From Streptomyces sp. NBC_00461 (lineage in GTDB: Bacteria; Actinomycetota; Actinomycetes; Streptomycetales; Streptomycetaceae), in the NCBI RefSeq assembly GCF_036013935.1, contig NZ_CP107902.1:2203001-2267000 (forward strand): a DNA stretch of 64,000 nt, written 5' to 3'. Under the pieces are notes generated by a model. The model did no database searches. It was not told where the DNA came from and was given only the letters and a program-made list of their open reading frames with translations. Positions 29,635 through 38,162 of the stretch are shown one piece after another; the first letter of the stretch is position 1, and each line of letters opens with the position of its first letter. Position numbers and translations under genes: made by a program.

Positions 29635-29719
29635 GACCACTGGGGGCCTGATGTGAGCCCGCGCATAGGGCGCAGATCACGTACGAAGCACGTTAGGAGA
29701 TAAACCATCCCCTTTTGAG

Positions 29720-29749
29720 CGGGACAGACGGTCTGGTCTGTCCCGTTTT
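29720..29749 (+). terminator. Intrinsic terminator after the QueA-like gene
   Basis: CGGGACAGAC (29720-29729) pairs perfectly with GTCTGTCCCG (29736-29745), followed by TTTTG. Confidence 0.9.
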
Positions 29750-29931
29750 GCCCTTCCCTGATCCACTATCGGGGATCGTACGTCACACCTTTGCCACGGC
29801 ATTTTGCGGTCGCTAAGAATGGCTGCCGTCGCTCAGCGCCGCGGGTTCCCACCGCGGCGTTTGTGCGGGAAGGACCCGTGTCCCCCGCCGGACGGAGAGC
29901 GACTCCGCGCTATTCGAAGAGGTCCGCTGCT
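29750..29931 (+). promoter_or_regulatory. Leader region of the transglycosylase gene
   Basis: A 182-nt stretch holding the promoter and 5' leader. It contains an 8-bp inverted repeat CGCCGCGG-N7-CCGCGGCG (29837-29859). Cell-wall hydrolase genes in Streptomyces often carry c-di-AMP (ydaO) riboswitches; I looked for that fold and do not recognise it. A GAAGAGG motif precedes the ATG at 29932. Confidence 0.4.
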
Positions 29932-30705
29932 ATGCCCAAGAACACCGATTTTCGCCGTCTCAGTCGCTCGCTGAACCGCCACCACAAGATCGCCATAGCC
30001 GGTGTCGCCACCCTCGGTGCCGCCGCCATCGCGTTCTCCGCGGTCCCCAGCAACGCCGAGACGACCACGAACGAGGCCACCGTTTCCACGGCCAAGGTGG
30101 TGTACGGCTCCGGCCAGGTGAAGGACGTCAAGGCCAGCGTCACCGACCAGCTCGCCGGTGCCAGCCTGAAGGCCCAGGCCATCGAGGCCAAGGCCGCCGC
30201 GAAGAAGAAGACCGCCGCCGAAGCCGCCGCGAAGAAGAAGGCGGCCGCCGAGGCCGCGGCCAAGAAGAAGGCCGCCGCCAAGAAGGCCGCCGCCAAGAGG
30301 AAGGCCGCCGCCGCGCACAGGGCGAAGGAGGCCGCGAGCCGGTCCGCCAAGCGCGCCGCGCTGAAGAAGGCGCCGAGGTACTACGCCAACAACCTCGACG
30401 GCTGGATCAAGCACAGCCTCGACATCATGAAGAGCAAGGGCATCCCGGGTTCCTACAACGGCCTCTACCGCAACATCATGCGGGAGTCCTCGGGCAACCC
30501 GAAGGCCATCAACGACTGGGACATCAACGCCATCAACGGCATCCCGTCGAAGGGGCTGCTGCAGGTCATCCCGCCGACCTTCAACGCCTACCACGTCGCC
30601 GGCACGTCCTGGAACATCTACGACCCGGTCGCCAACATCACCGCCGCCGCCAACTACGCGGCCGACAAGTACGGCTCGATGGACAACGTCAACAGCGCGT
30701 ACTGA
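29932..30705 (+). CDS. Secreted lytic transglycosylase (SLT domain) with Lys/Ala-rich spacer
   Basis: A 257-residue exported peptidoglycan hydrolase. A basic n-region and hydrophobic segment (IAIAGVATLGAAAIAFSAVP, about residues 24-43) form the signal peptide. Residues about 80-150 are a Lys/Ala/Glu-rich helix with repeats of AAAKKKAAAEA. The C-terminal SLT domain carries the catalytic Glu185 in MRESSGNPKA, then GLLQVIPPTFNAY and NITAAANYAADKYG, as in Slt-type muramidases. The basic helix may span or bind the anionic cell wall. A strong hairpin follows. Confidence 0.92.
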   Translation: MPKNTDFRRLSRSLNRHHKIAIAGVATLGAAAIAFSAVPSNAETTTNEATVSTAKVVYGSGQVKDVKASVTDQLAGASLKAQAIEAKAAAKKKTAAEAAAKKKAAAEAAAKKKAAAKKAAAKRKAAAAHRAKEAASRSAKRAALKKAPRYYANNLDGWIKHSLDIMKSKGIPGSYNGLYRNIMRESSGNPKAINDWDINAINGIPSKGLLQVIPPTFNAYHVAGTSWNIYDPVANITAAANYAADKYGSMDNVNSAY

Positions 30706-30734
30706 GGTCAGCGCGGACCTCTGCACGTGAACGC

Positions 30735-30770
30735 CGAAGGGCGGCACCCCCTGACGGGTGCCGCCCTTCG
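30735..30770. terminator. Bidirectional terminator
   Basis: A 15-bp perfect stem, CGAAGGGCGGCACCC and complement with a 6-nt loop, between the convergent transglycosylase and ABC transporter genes. Confidence 0.9.
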
Positions 30771-30817
30771 CGGTCGTATCAGAACTTCTTGCGCACGACC
30801 TGTTGTCGGAGTCAGAA

Positions 30818-33334
30818 CTACTTGCGCATGACCTCCGGCTCGTGGCGGCGCAGGAAGCGGGCCACGAAGAAGCCGCAGATGATGCCGAGGATGATCAGGG
30901 CGGCCATGTCCATGCCCCAGGCGCCGACGGTGTGCTGCCAGAGAGGGTCGTTGCTCTTGTCCTTGCCGGGCGGGCTGATCTTGTTGAAGTCGAGCGTGGC
31001 GCCGGCCGCGGCGACCGCCCAGCGGGACGGCATCAGGTACGAGATCTGGTTGGCGCCGATCGAGCCGTTCAGGGTGAACAGGCAGCCGGTGAACACGACC
31101 TGGATGATCGCGAACATGACCAGCAGCGGCATGGTCTTCTCGGCCGTCTTCACCAGCGACGAGATGATCAGGCCGAACATCATCGAGCTGAAGCCCAGCG
31201 CCATGATCGGCACGGAGAGCTCGATCAGTGTGGCGCTGCCGAAGACCAGACCCTCCTTGGGGATCTCGCGGCTGGCGAAGCCGATGACGCCGACCATCAG
31301 GCCCTGCAGCACGGTGACCACGCCGAGCACGAAGACCTTGGACATCAGGTAGGCCGAGCGGGACAGGCCGGTGGCGCGCTCCCGCTCGTAGATGACCCGT
31401 TCCTTGATCAGCTCACGGACGGAGTTCGCGGCGCCGGCGAAGCAGGCACCGACCGCGAGGATGAGCAGGACCGTGGTGGCCGTGCCGTTCGGGACGGGCT
31501 GTCCGGTGGCCTGGTTGATCATCGGGTTGGGCAGCAGGCCCTTCCCCGAGTCGATGAGCAGGCTCACCGAGCCGAGGACGAGCGGCAGGATCACCGTCAG
31601 GGCCAGGAAGCCCTTGTCGGAGGCGATGACCGACGTATAGCGGCGCACCAGCGTGACGAACTGGGACATCCAGCCCTGCGGCTTGGGCGGCTTCATCGCC
31701 TGCATCGGCGGCATCTGTACGGACTGCGGCGCAACGGCGTCGATGTCCGCGGCGTACATCTGGTAGTGCTGCGAGCCCTTCCAGCGGCCCGCCCAGTCGT
31801 AGTCGCGGTAGTTCTCGAAGGCGGAGAAGACGTCGGCCCAGGTGTCGTAGCCGAAGAAGTTCAGTGCCTCCTCCGGCGGGCCGAAGTAGGCGACCGAGCC
31901 CCCCGGCGCCATCACCAGGAGCTTGTCGCAGATCGCCAGCTCGGCCACCGAGTGCGTGACGACGAGGACGGTGCGGCCGTCGTCGGCGAGGCCGCGCAGC
32001 AGCTGCATGACGTCGCGGTCCATGCCCGGGTCGAGACCGGAGGTCGGCTCGTCCAGGAAGATCAGCGACGGCTTGGTGAGCAGTTCCAGGGCCACCGAGA
32101 CGCGCTTGCGCTGGCCACCGGAGAGGGAGGTGACCTTCTTCTCCTTGTGGATGTCCAGCTTCAGCTCGCGCAGCACCTCGCCGATGCGGGCCTCGCGCTC
32201 GGCGGTCGTGGTGTCGGCCGGGAAGCGGAGCTTGGCCGCGTACTTGAGGGCCTTCTTGACGGTCAGTTCCTTGTGCAGGATGTCGTCCTGCGGGACCAGA
32301 CCGATGCGCTGGCGCAGCTCGGCGAACTGCTTGTACAGGTTCCGGTTGTCGTAGAGGACGTCGCCCTGGTTGGCGGGCCGGTAACCGGTGAGCGCCTTGA
32401 GCAGGGTCGACTTGCCGGAGCCGGACGGGCCGATGACCGCGATCAGCGACTTCTCCGGGACGCCGAAGGAGACGTCCTTGAGGATCTGCTTGCCGCCGTC
32501 GACCGTGACGGTCAGGTGGCGGGCCGAGAAGGAGACCTCACCGGTGTCGACGAACTCCTCAAGGCGGTCGCCGACCAGCCGGAACGTGGAGTGGCCGACG
32601 CCGACGATGTCGTTCGGGCCGAGCAGCTGGGAGCCGCCCTTGGTGATCGGCTGGCCGTTGACGTACGTGCCGTTGTGCGAGCCAAGGTCGCGGATCTCGA
32701 AGCGGCCGTCGGGGGTGGCGTGGAACTCGGCGTGGTGGCGGGAGACCTGCAGGTCGGAGACGACCAGCTCGTTCTCCAGCGCACGGCCGATGCGCATCAC
32801 ACGGCCCAGCGAGAACTGGTGGAACGTGGTCGGGCTGCGGTCGCCGTAGACCGGCGGCGCCCCCGCGCCACCACCGGGGCCCTGCTGCTGGGGGATCGGC
32901 GCTGCGGCCTGTTGCGGTTGCTGCCAGCCGGCCTGCGGTGCCTGCTGCTGCGGTGGTGCCTGCTGCGCCCAGCCGGGGCTCGCGCCCTGGGCTGCGTACG
33001 GCTGCTGCTGAGGCTGAGCCTGCGGTGAGGCCACGCCGGCCGCCGCGCCGCCGACGCTCACGAGCGGGCCGTCGGTCGCGTTGCCGAGGTGCACCGCCGA
33101 GCCGGGCCCGATTTCCATCTGATGGATCCGCTGCCCCTGCACGAACGTGCCGTTGGTGGAGCCGTGGTCCTCGATGACCCAACTACGGCCGCCCCAGCTG
33201 ATCGTGGCGTGACGCCAGGACACCCTGGCGTCGTCGAGCACGATGTCGCCCTGCGGATCGCGTCCGAGGGTGTACGGCCTGGACGGATCGAGCGTCCAGG
33301 TGCGTCCATTCAATTCCAGTACGAGTTCCGGCAC
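30818..33334 (-). CDS. FHA-domain ABC transporter with fused ATPase and membrane domains (Rv1747-like)
   Basis: An 838-residue fusion. The first FHA domain is about residues 20-88 (LGRDPQGD, HGSTNGTFVQG), followed by a Gln/Pro/Ala-rich linker (about 100-160). The second FHA domain is about 178-255 (RIGRALEN, SRHHA, GSHNGTYVNG). The ATPase follows with Walker A GPSGSGKS at 302-309, LSGGQ at 404-408 and Walker B LIFLDEP at 424-430. An ABC-2 type membrane domain with about six helices covers 560-838. Mycobacterial Rv1747 has the same architecture and is regulated by a Ser/Thr kinase through its FHA domains. The start is GTG 33334. The exported substrate is unknown; cell-envelope glycolipid is a guess from Rv1747. 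Confidence 0.95.
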   Translation of the reverse strand: MPELVLELNGRTWTLDPSRPYTLGRDPQGDIVLDDARVSWRHATISWGGRSWVIEDHGSTNGTFVQGQRIHQMEIGPGSAVHLGNATDGPLVSVGGAAAGVASPQAQPQQQPYAAQGASPGWAQQAPPQQQAPQAGWQQPQQAAAPIPQQQGPGGGAGAPPVYGDRSPTTFHQFSLGRVMRIGRALENELVVSDLQVSRHHAEFHATPDGRFEIRDLGSHNGTYVNGQPITKGGSQLLGPNDIVGVGHSTFRLVGDRLEEFVDTGEVSFSARHLTVTVDGGKQILKDVSFGVPEKSLIAVIGPSGSGKSTLLKALTGYRPANQGDVLYDNRNLYKQFAELRQRIGLVPQDDILHKELTVKKALKYAAKLRFPADTTTAEREARIGEVLRELKLDIHKEKKVTSLSGGQRKRVSVALELLTKPSLIFLDEPTSGLDPGMDRDVMQLLRGLADDGRTVLVVTHSVAELAICDKLLVMAPGGSVAYFGPPEEALNFFGYDTWADVFSAFENYRDYDWAGRWKGSQHYQMYAADIDAVAPQSVQMPPMQAMKPPKPQGWMSQFVTLVRRYTSVIASDKGFLALTVILPLVLGSVSLLIDSGKGLLPNPMINQATGQPVPNGTATTVLLILAVGACFAGAANSVRELIKERVIYERERATGLSRSAYLMSKVFVLGVVTVLQGLMVGVIGFASREIPKEGLVFGSATLIELSVPIMALGFSSMMFGLIISSLVKTAEKTMPLLVMFAIIQVVFTGCLFTLNGSIGANQISYLMPSRWAVAAAGATLDFNKISPPGKDKSNDPLWQHTVGAWGMDMAALIILGIICGFFVARFLRRHEPEVMRK

Positions 33335-33531
33335 TCCAGCCCCACTGAGTAGTCCCCCGAGTTACCCCCATCACAGGGAGTCTAGGGATGTCGAACATCG
33401 TCGGGAACTATTTCAGGCTCGCCCCCCTGACCGAAAGTCGGGCCTCGTGAAGACCACGCACGTACGCATCGGCCGGTTCCGTTGACGGGGTTGAAACCGA
33501 CCCGGAGAGTGGTAATCCACGCGAGGGGGAC

Positions 33532-35478
33532 ATGCGCGGCCGCCGTGCCGTGCCGCGGATCGGGGGGTCTGCCATGAGCGCGTCGTCGAGGTTCGGGACC
33601 GCGAAGAGCGGCACGCGCGGCACACAAGTGCCGTGGGGAGATGTTGTGCTGTCCGCGATCGCCTCCGTGAGCTGGGCGTTGATCGGGATGGCGGGCACGG
33701 CGGCGCTCGGTCTGCATCTGCTGGAGGCGGACGCGTCGGGTTCGCTCGGCCCGATGACCGCGGCGGTGGTGGCACTTGGGGCGGGCGGTTCGGTCACCCC
33801 GTCAGGCGATGTGTCCGCGTTCGGGCTGAAAGGTGCGGAAGCCCACACGGCCGTCACGATCACGCCATTGGGTGTCAGTCTCGTCGGCGCGCTGTTGCTG
33901 TCCTGGTTCTTCCTACGGTCCCTGCGCGCGGCCGGAGTTGTGATCGCGCCGGCCGAACTCCTGGCGCGCGCAGGCGCGGTGGTGACGTTGTTCGTGGCGA
34001 CACTGGGCGGACTTGCCTGGGCGGGTCACGACGTCATCACGATCGACGGGGGCTCGCTGGGCCTGGACAAGCTGCCCGGTGGCGGAGGTGGAGGCGGTGG
34101 CGGGGGCGGCGTCAACATCCCGGGTCTGGGCGACATCGGTGACATCGGTGGGCTGCTGCCGGACAACATCGGCAACCTCATCAACGCGAAGGCCGCGGTC
34201 GGCTTCACCGTCGACACGGCGCCCACGCTGCTCGGCGGGCTCGGCTGGTCGGCCGGCATCCTGCTGATCGCCCTGCTGGCCTCGCGCCGCACCCCTCTGC
34301 CGCGCGGCTGGGAGGCCGTGCACAGGGTCGTGAGGCCGGCGGTGTCGGCGATCGTCGCGGTGATGCTGGTGGCGGTGGCGGCGGGCTGCGCGGCGGCGGT
34401 GTACGCGGCGATCGGTGACGACCATCCCAAGCGGATCTTCGGCGCCGCGCTGCTGGGCGCACCCAACGGCACCTGGCTCGGCATCCCGATCGGCCTGTTC
34501 GTTCCGTACGACGGCAACGCGACGGGCGCGCTGACCAAGGTCCTGCCCCACCCGCTCGACGACCTGCTCACCGCGAAGACCGACCAGTCGGTGACGCTGG
34601 GGCGGCTCGCGGACCTGGACGGACGCGTGTGGCTGCTGGCGGTAGCGGCGGCCGTACTGATGCTCCTGGCGGGGGTGCTGACCGCGGTACGGACGCCTGT
34701 CGCCGTCGGGGGTGCCCCGGCGGGGGCGGGACCCGCGGGCGTACCGGGTCCGGGCGCCCTCGGCTACGCGGGGCGGTGTGCGGTGCGGCTGGGCGTCGTC
34801 ACCGCGTTGACTCTGCCGTTGCTCGCGTGGCTGACGGAGGTGTCGGTGGACGCCTCGCTGTCGGTGCTGGGCTTCGATGCGTTCGGCGCCGGGATCGAGC
34901 TGCAGGGGCACCTCGGCATGGCACTCCTCCTGGGCGCTCTGTGGGGTGCGGGGGCCGGGGCCGTCGGGGCGCTGCTGGCCTGGGCGTCCGGCGCTGCGGG
35001 GAGGCGGGCGGCGCCGCTTGCGCTGAGCGGTGCGACAGGGGCGGCGCCGGCCGGGGGCGCCGATCATCCGCAGTACGCGCACGACGCCGGGGCCGGGGCC
35101 GGGATGCCTGCCGGCGAGGCGAGCACGCCGGGAGACGCGTCGGGGCCGTACACACCCACTGCGTCGTACCGGGCTCCGAACCCCGCCACCAATCCGTATC
35201 TGCAGCTGCCGGACGAGCTGCGGGAACCGGAACCGGAGGACGTACGGCCGCGGTCCGGCGAGAGGCAGGGGCCGGGCGAGCCGCCGGGCGACGCCGGCAA
35301 CAGCGGCGTGTACGGCGCGCCCACGGTGGCGCGGCCGTTCGGGGGTCCGCTTCCTCGATCGCCGCGCCGTCCGCCCCGGCCTCGGCCCGGCAACCGGTCG
35401 CCTTCCTCACCGGACGAGGGGCCGCCCCCGCCTCCGCCGCCGCCTCCCCCGCCGGGAAGGCCCAAGGGCCGCCCGTGA
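33532..35478 (+). CDS. Large membrane protein, streptophobe/DUF6350-like family
   Basis: A 648-residue integral membrane protein with about ten hydrophobic helices between residues 30 and 510. A Gly11 run (about residues 184-194) lies in an extracytoplasmic or loop region. The last 130 residues are disordered, rich in Pro and Gly, and end with an 11-Pro run. No catalytic motif is visible. A possible promoter, TTGAAA (33491) - 16 nt - TAATCC (33513), precedes the ATG at 33532, which follows GAGGGGGA; ATG 33574 is an alternative. It diverges from the FHA-ABC gene. Confidence 0.8.
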   Translation: MRGRRAVPRIGGSAMSASSRFGTAKSGTRGTQVPWGDVVLSAIASVSWALIGMAGTAALGLHLLEADASGSLGPMTAAVVALGAGGSVTPSGDVSAFGLKGAEAHTAVTITPLGVSLVGALLLSWFFLRSLRAAGVVIAPAELLARAGAVVTLFVATLGGLAWAGHDVITIDGGSLGLDKLPGGGGGGGGGGGVNIPGLGDIGDIGGLLPDNIGNLINAKAAVGFTVDTAPTLLGGLGWSAGILLIALLASRRTPLPRGWEAVHRVVRPAVSAIVAVMLVAVAAGCAAAVYAAIGDDHPKRIFGAALLGAPNGTWLGIPIGLFVPYDGNATGALTKVLPHPLDDLLTAKTDQSVTLGRLADLDGRVWLLAVAAAVLMLLAGVLTAVRTPVAVGGAPAGAGPAGVPGPGALGYAGRCAVRLGVVTALTLPLLAWLTEVSVDASLSVLGFDAFGAGIELQGHLGMALLLGALWGAGAGAVGALLAWASGAAGRRAAPLALSGATGAAPAGGADHPQYAHDAGAGAGMPAGEASTPGDASGPYTPTASYRAPNPATNPYLQLPDELREPEPEDVRPRSGERQGPGEPPGDAGNSGVYGAPTVARPFGGPLPRSPRRPPRPRPGNRSPSSPDEGPPPPPPPPPPPGRPKGRP

Positions 35479-35657
35479 GCCGAACGCGTCGGTGGTGCCG
35501 GAGTGGCTCTCGGGGCGCCAGTCGTCGAGCGCGGCAGTCGGTGCGGACGTGGCCGGCTCTTCAGGCCGTGGTCATCCGGCCGACACCCACTGTTCCGTGT
35601 CCGCTAGGCGGACCGCGGCGGCGGTAGGCACTGCGTGCCGGATACGGTGGGTGCACC

Positions 35658-36872
35658 ATGAGCGCATCGCAGACCTCGACCTCTGACGTTCCCACTCTCC
35701 TCGTCAAGATCTTCGGCAAGGACAGGCCGGGAATCACGGCCGGTCTCTTCGACACCCTCGCCGCCTACTCCGTCGACGTGGTCGACATCGAGCAGGTCGT
35801 CACTCGTGGCCGGATCGTGCTGTGCGCCCTCGTGACGCCTCCGGCCGACGGAGTCGAGGGGGATCTGCGGGCGACCGTCCACAGCTGGGCCGAGTCGATG
35901 AAGATGCAGGCCGAGATCATCTCCGGGCATGGTGACAACCGGCCACGAGGTCTCGGACGCTCACTGGTCACCGTGCTCGGGCATCCGCTCACGTCGGAGG
36001 CGACCGCCCGGATCGCCGCCAAGATCACCAAGGCCGGCGGCAACATCGACCGCATCTTCCGCCTCGCGAAGTACCCCGTGACGGCGGTCGAGTTCGCGGT
36101 CTCCGGTGTCGAGACCGAACCCCTGCGCACCGCGCTGGTGACGGACGCGGCGGCACTCGGTGTCGATGTGGCTGTCGTCGCGGCGGGGCTGCACCGGCGG
36201 GCGCAGCGGCTGGTCGTCATGGACGTCGACTCCACGCTCATCCAGGACGAGGTGATCGAGCTCTTCGCCGCCCACGCGGGCTGCGAGGACAAGGTCGCCG
36301 ATGTGACGGCCGCCGCGATGCGCGGCGAGCTGGACTTCGAGCAGTCACTGCACGCGCGCGTGGCGCTCCTGGAAGGGCTCGACGCGTCCGTGGTGGACAA
36401 GGTGCGCAGTGAGGTACGGCTGACACCCGGTGCCCGCACACTGATCCGCACGCTGAAGCGGCTCGGGTACCAAGTGGGTGTGGTGTCCGGTGGGTTCACC
36501 CAGGTCACCGACGACCTCAAGGAGCGGCTCGGGCTCGACTTCGCCCAGGCCAACACCCTGGAGATCGTCGACGGGAAGCTGACCGGCAAGGTCACCGGCG
36601 AGATCGTCGACCGCGCGGGCAAGGCACGGCTGCTGCGCCGGTTCGCCGCCGAGGCGGGCGTACCGCTCGCCCAGACCGTGGCGATCGGCGACGGCGCCAA
36701 CGACCTGGACATGCTGAACGCGGCCGGTCTCGGTGTCGCCTTCAACGCCAAGCCGGTCGTGCGGGAGGCGGCGCACACCGCGGTGAACGTGCCCTTCCTC
36801 GACACGGTCCTGTACCTGCTGGGCGTCACCCGCGAAGAGGTCGAGGCGGCGGACACCCACGACGAGGAGTAG
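35658..36872 (+). CDS. serB: Phosphoserine phosphatase with N-terminal ACT domains
   Basis: A 404-residue enzyme catalysing the last step of serine synthesis. Two ACT-like segments cover about residues 12-90 and 100-175 (VKIFGKDRPGITAGLFDTL at the start). The HAD catalytic domain has the nucleophile DVDST at 189-193, the SGGF motif and IGDGANDLDML. The length is typical of actinobacterial SerB2. TACGGT lies 9 nt before the ATG, suggesting a very short or absent leader. Confidence 0.96.
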   Translation: MSASQTSTSDVPTLLVKIFGKDRPGITAGLFDTLAAYSVDVVDIEQVVTRGRIVLCALVTPPADGVEGDLRATVHSWAESMKMQAEIISGHGDNRPRGLGRSLVTVLGHPLTSEATARIAAKITKAGGNIDRIFRLAKYPVTAVEFAVSGVETEPLRTALVTDAAALGVDVAVVAAGLHRRAQRLVVMDVDSTLIQDEVIELFAAHAGCEDKVADVTAAAMRGELDFEQSLHARVALLEGLDASVVDKVRSEVRLTPGARTLIRTLKRLGYQVGVVSGGFTQVTDDLKERLGLDFAQANTLEIVDGKLTGKVTGEIVDRAGKARLLRRFAAEAGVPLAQTVAIGDGANDLDMLNAAGLGVAFNAKPVVREAAHTAVNVPFLDTVLYLLGVTREEVEAADTHDEE

Positions 36873-36911
36873 CGGACATCGACGACGAGGACTGAGCGTC
36901 CGATACGTCGA

Positions 36912-36940
36912 GGGCCCGGCACCGTGGTGGTGCCGGGCCC
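36912..36940. terminator. Bidirectional terminator after serB
   Basis: GGGCCCGGCACC, a 5-nt loop, then the exact complement, between convergent serB and the SixA-type gene. Confidence 0.88.
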
Positions 36941-36957
36941 CTCGGTCGTCGTGTCGG

Positions 36958-37476
36958 CTACTCGGTCGGCGCCCAGTAGTCGAGCAGCGTGGCCACGGCC
37001 GGCTCCAGGCTCTTCCAGGAGCTCTCGAAGGACAGGACGGCAAAGGCGGCGGCCGGGAAGCCCAGGCGGTTCATCCGCTCGCGGGTGTCGCCTTCGGCCG
37101 AACCGGCCAGCACCTCGGCGAGGCCCTGAACGCCCGGGTTGTGGCCGATGAGTACGACGTTCTGCGCGTCGTCGGGGACTTCGTTGAGCAGCGCGATCAG
37201 CTCGCCGGGCGAGGCCTCGTAGATCCGCTCCTCGTAGACGGTTTTCGGCCGATGCGCGAACTCGTGGACGGCGAGCTTCCAGGTCTCGCGGGTCCGGACC
37301 GAGGTGGAGCAAAGGGCCAGGTCGAAGGGGATGCCGGTGTCGACCAGCTTGCGTCCGGAGACTGCCGCGTCCGAGCGGCCCCGCTCAGCGAGGGGGCGCT
37401 CGTGGTCCGCGACCTGTGGCCAGTCGGCTTTCGCATGCCGGAAAAGGACGATCCTGCGGGGTTCTGCGACGCTCAT
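36958..37476 (-). CDS. SixA-type histidine phosphatase
   Basis: A 172-residue member of the histidine phosphatase superfamily. RHAKADW near the start carries the phospho-accepting His (LFRHAKA), and the distal LIGHNPGVQGLAE motif supplies the second catalytic His. SixA of E. coli dephosphorylates phospho-His on a phosphotransfer protein; the actinobacterial substrate is not known. The start ATG 37476 is chosen because the conserved RRIVLFRHA strand follows directly. The frame is open up to 37545 without conserved sequence. Confidence 0.9.
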   Translation of the reverse strand: MSVAEPRRIVLFRHAKADWPQVADHERPLAERGRSDAAVSGRKLVDTGIPFDLALCSTSVRTRETWKLAVHEFAHRPKTVYEERIYEASPGELIALLNEVPDDAQNVVLIGHNPGVQGLAEVLAGSAEGDTRERMNRLGFPAAAFAVLSFESSWKSLEPAVATLLDYWAPTE

Positions 37477-37541
37477 GGGATCCAGCTTCGCATGAAACAG
37501 GCCATGGGGCGCGGGTAGTTGACCAGCGGTCCAGCCGATGC

Positions 37542-37748
37542 TCAACGCGCCATGAGCTGCTGCGCCCGCTCAAACAGGTGGGTGATCGCCGGGTCGCTCG
37601 CCGCCGCCTGCGCGTCCGTCGGGTTCAGCATCAGCGCCAGGAGCACGATGAAGGCGAGCGTCGGCAGAACGAGGGCCCACCAGGGCAGCCGGATGTCCAC
37701 GCCACCCGTGGACGCCGGGTGGGGCCGCGTGTGCGTATGGGCCGACAT
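37542..37748 (-). CDS. Small single-helix membrane protein
   Basis: A 68-residue protein with a His/Thr/Pro-rich N-terminus (SAHTHTRPHP), one hydrophobic helix (WWALVLPTLAFIVLLALML, about residues 23-41) and a short amphipathic C-terminus (ITHLFERAQQLM). GAGG precedes the ATG at 37748. It is probably a small inner-membrane protein of unknown role. It is on the same strand just upstream of the SixA-type gene. Confidence 0.65.
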   Translation of the reverse strand: MSAHTHTRPHPASTGGVDIRLPWWALVLPTLAFIVLLALMLNPTDAQAAASDPAITHLFERAQQLMAR

Positions 37749-37898
37749 GGATGCCTCCGCGGATCTTCGAGTGGTCGGTGGCCCGCCTCTCGCGGCCACA
37801 CTTCGAAGTTACGGACTCCGCGGTCCTCAACCCATCCGGAGATCCACCCAGTTGACCCTGACACTCACCCCCTAGGGGATGGTGGGGCCAGCACCACC

Positions 37899-37976
37899 AT
37901 GGGGTCCCACCATCGGGTCCGACCGTCGGGTCCCACTACCGGGTCCCACCACCGGGCCCCGCTATCGGGTCCTTTC
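37899..37976. repeat. Six 13-bp tandem repeats
   Basis: Units of the form ATCGGGTCCCACC follow each other six times with one to four changes per unit. The block is intergenic, between the small membrane protein gene and the 38-residue gene. It is followed by two copies of a 17-bp unit, GTCACGGCGAGGCRATC, at 37984-38017. Confidence 0.85.
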
Positions 37977-38001
37977 CCAGAGCGTCACGGCGAGGCAATC
38001 G

Positions 38002-38118
38002 TCACGGCGAGGCGATCGTCGCGATGACGGCGATGATCACGAAGATGGCGAGGAACGAGCCGAAGACGAGCAGCATCTTCTTCTGGCCGTTCTGGGGATT
38101 CGGGTCGAGCACTGGCAT
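38002..38118 (-). CDS. 38-residue transporter-associated small membrane protein (SGM_5486-like)
   Basis: A micro-protein with polar start PVLDPNPQNGQKK and one membrane helix (MLLVFGSFLAIFVIIAVIATIA). It begins at ATG 38118, 44 nt downstream of the permease gene and on the same strand. I recognise the combination as a tiny protein family found next to CynX/NimT-like permeases in Streptomyces. A subunit or stabiliser of that permease is plausible. The last codons lie in a 17-bp direct repeat. Confidence 0.7.
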   Translation of the reverse strand: MPVLDPNPQNGQKKMLLVFGSFLAIFVIIAVIATIASP

Positions 38119-38162
38119 ACGGCAAGTCTCGCACCACGCGCGCGTGACGGTTCGCGCGGGGG

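Noticed and set aside
29635..29931. c-di-AMP (ydaO) riboswitch upstream of the lytic transglycosylase
   Set aside because: Expected because related cell-wall hydrolase genes carry one, but the conserved core sequences are not recognisable; only a GC-rich hairpin is seen.
30758..33028. Very long plus-strand open frame (about 750 codons) opposite the FHA-ABC gene
   Set aside because: It is the antisense shadow of the transporter, rich in Arg, Gly, Val and Leu, with no ribosome-binding site or domain. High GC makes such frames common.
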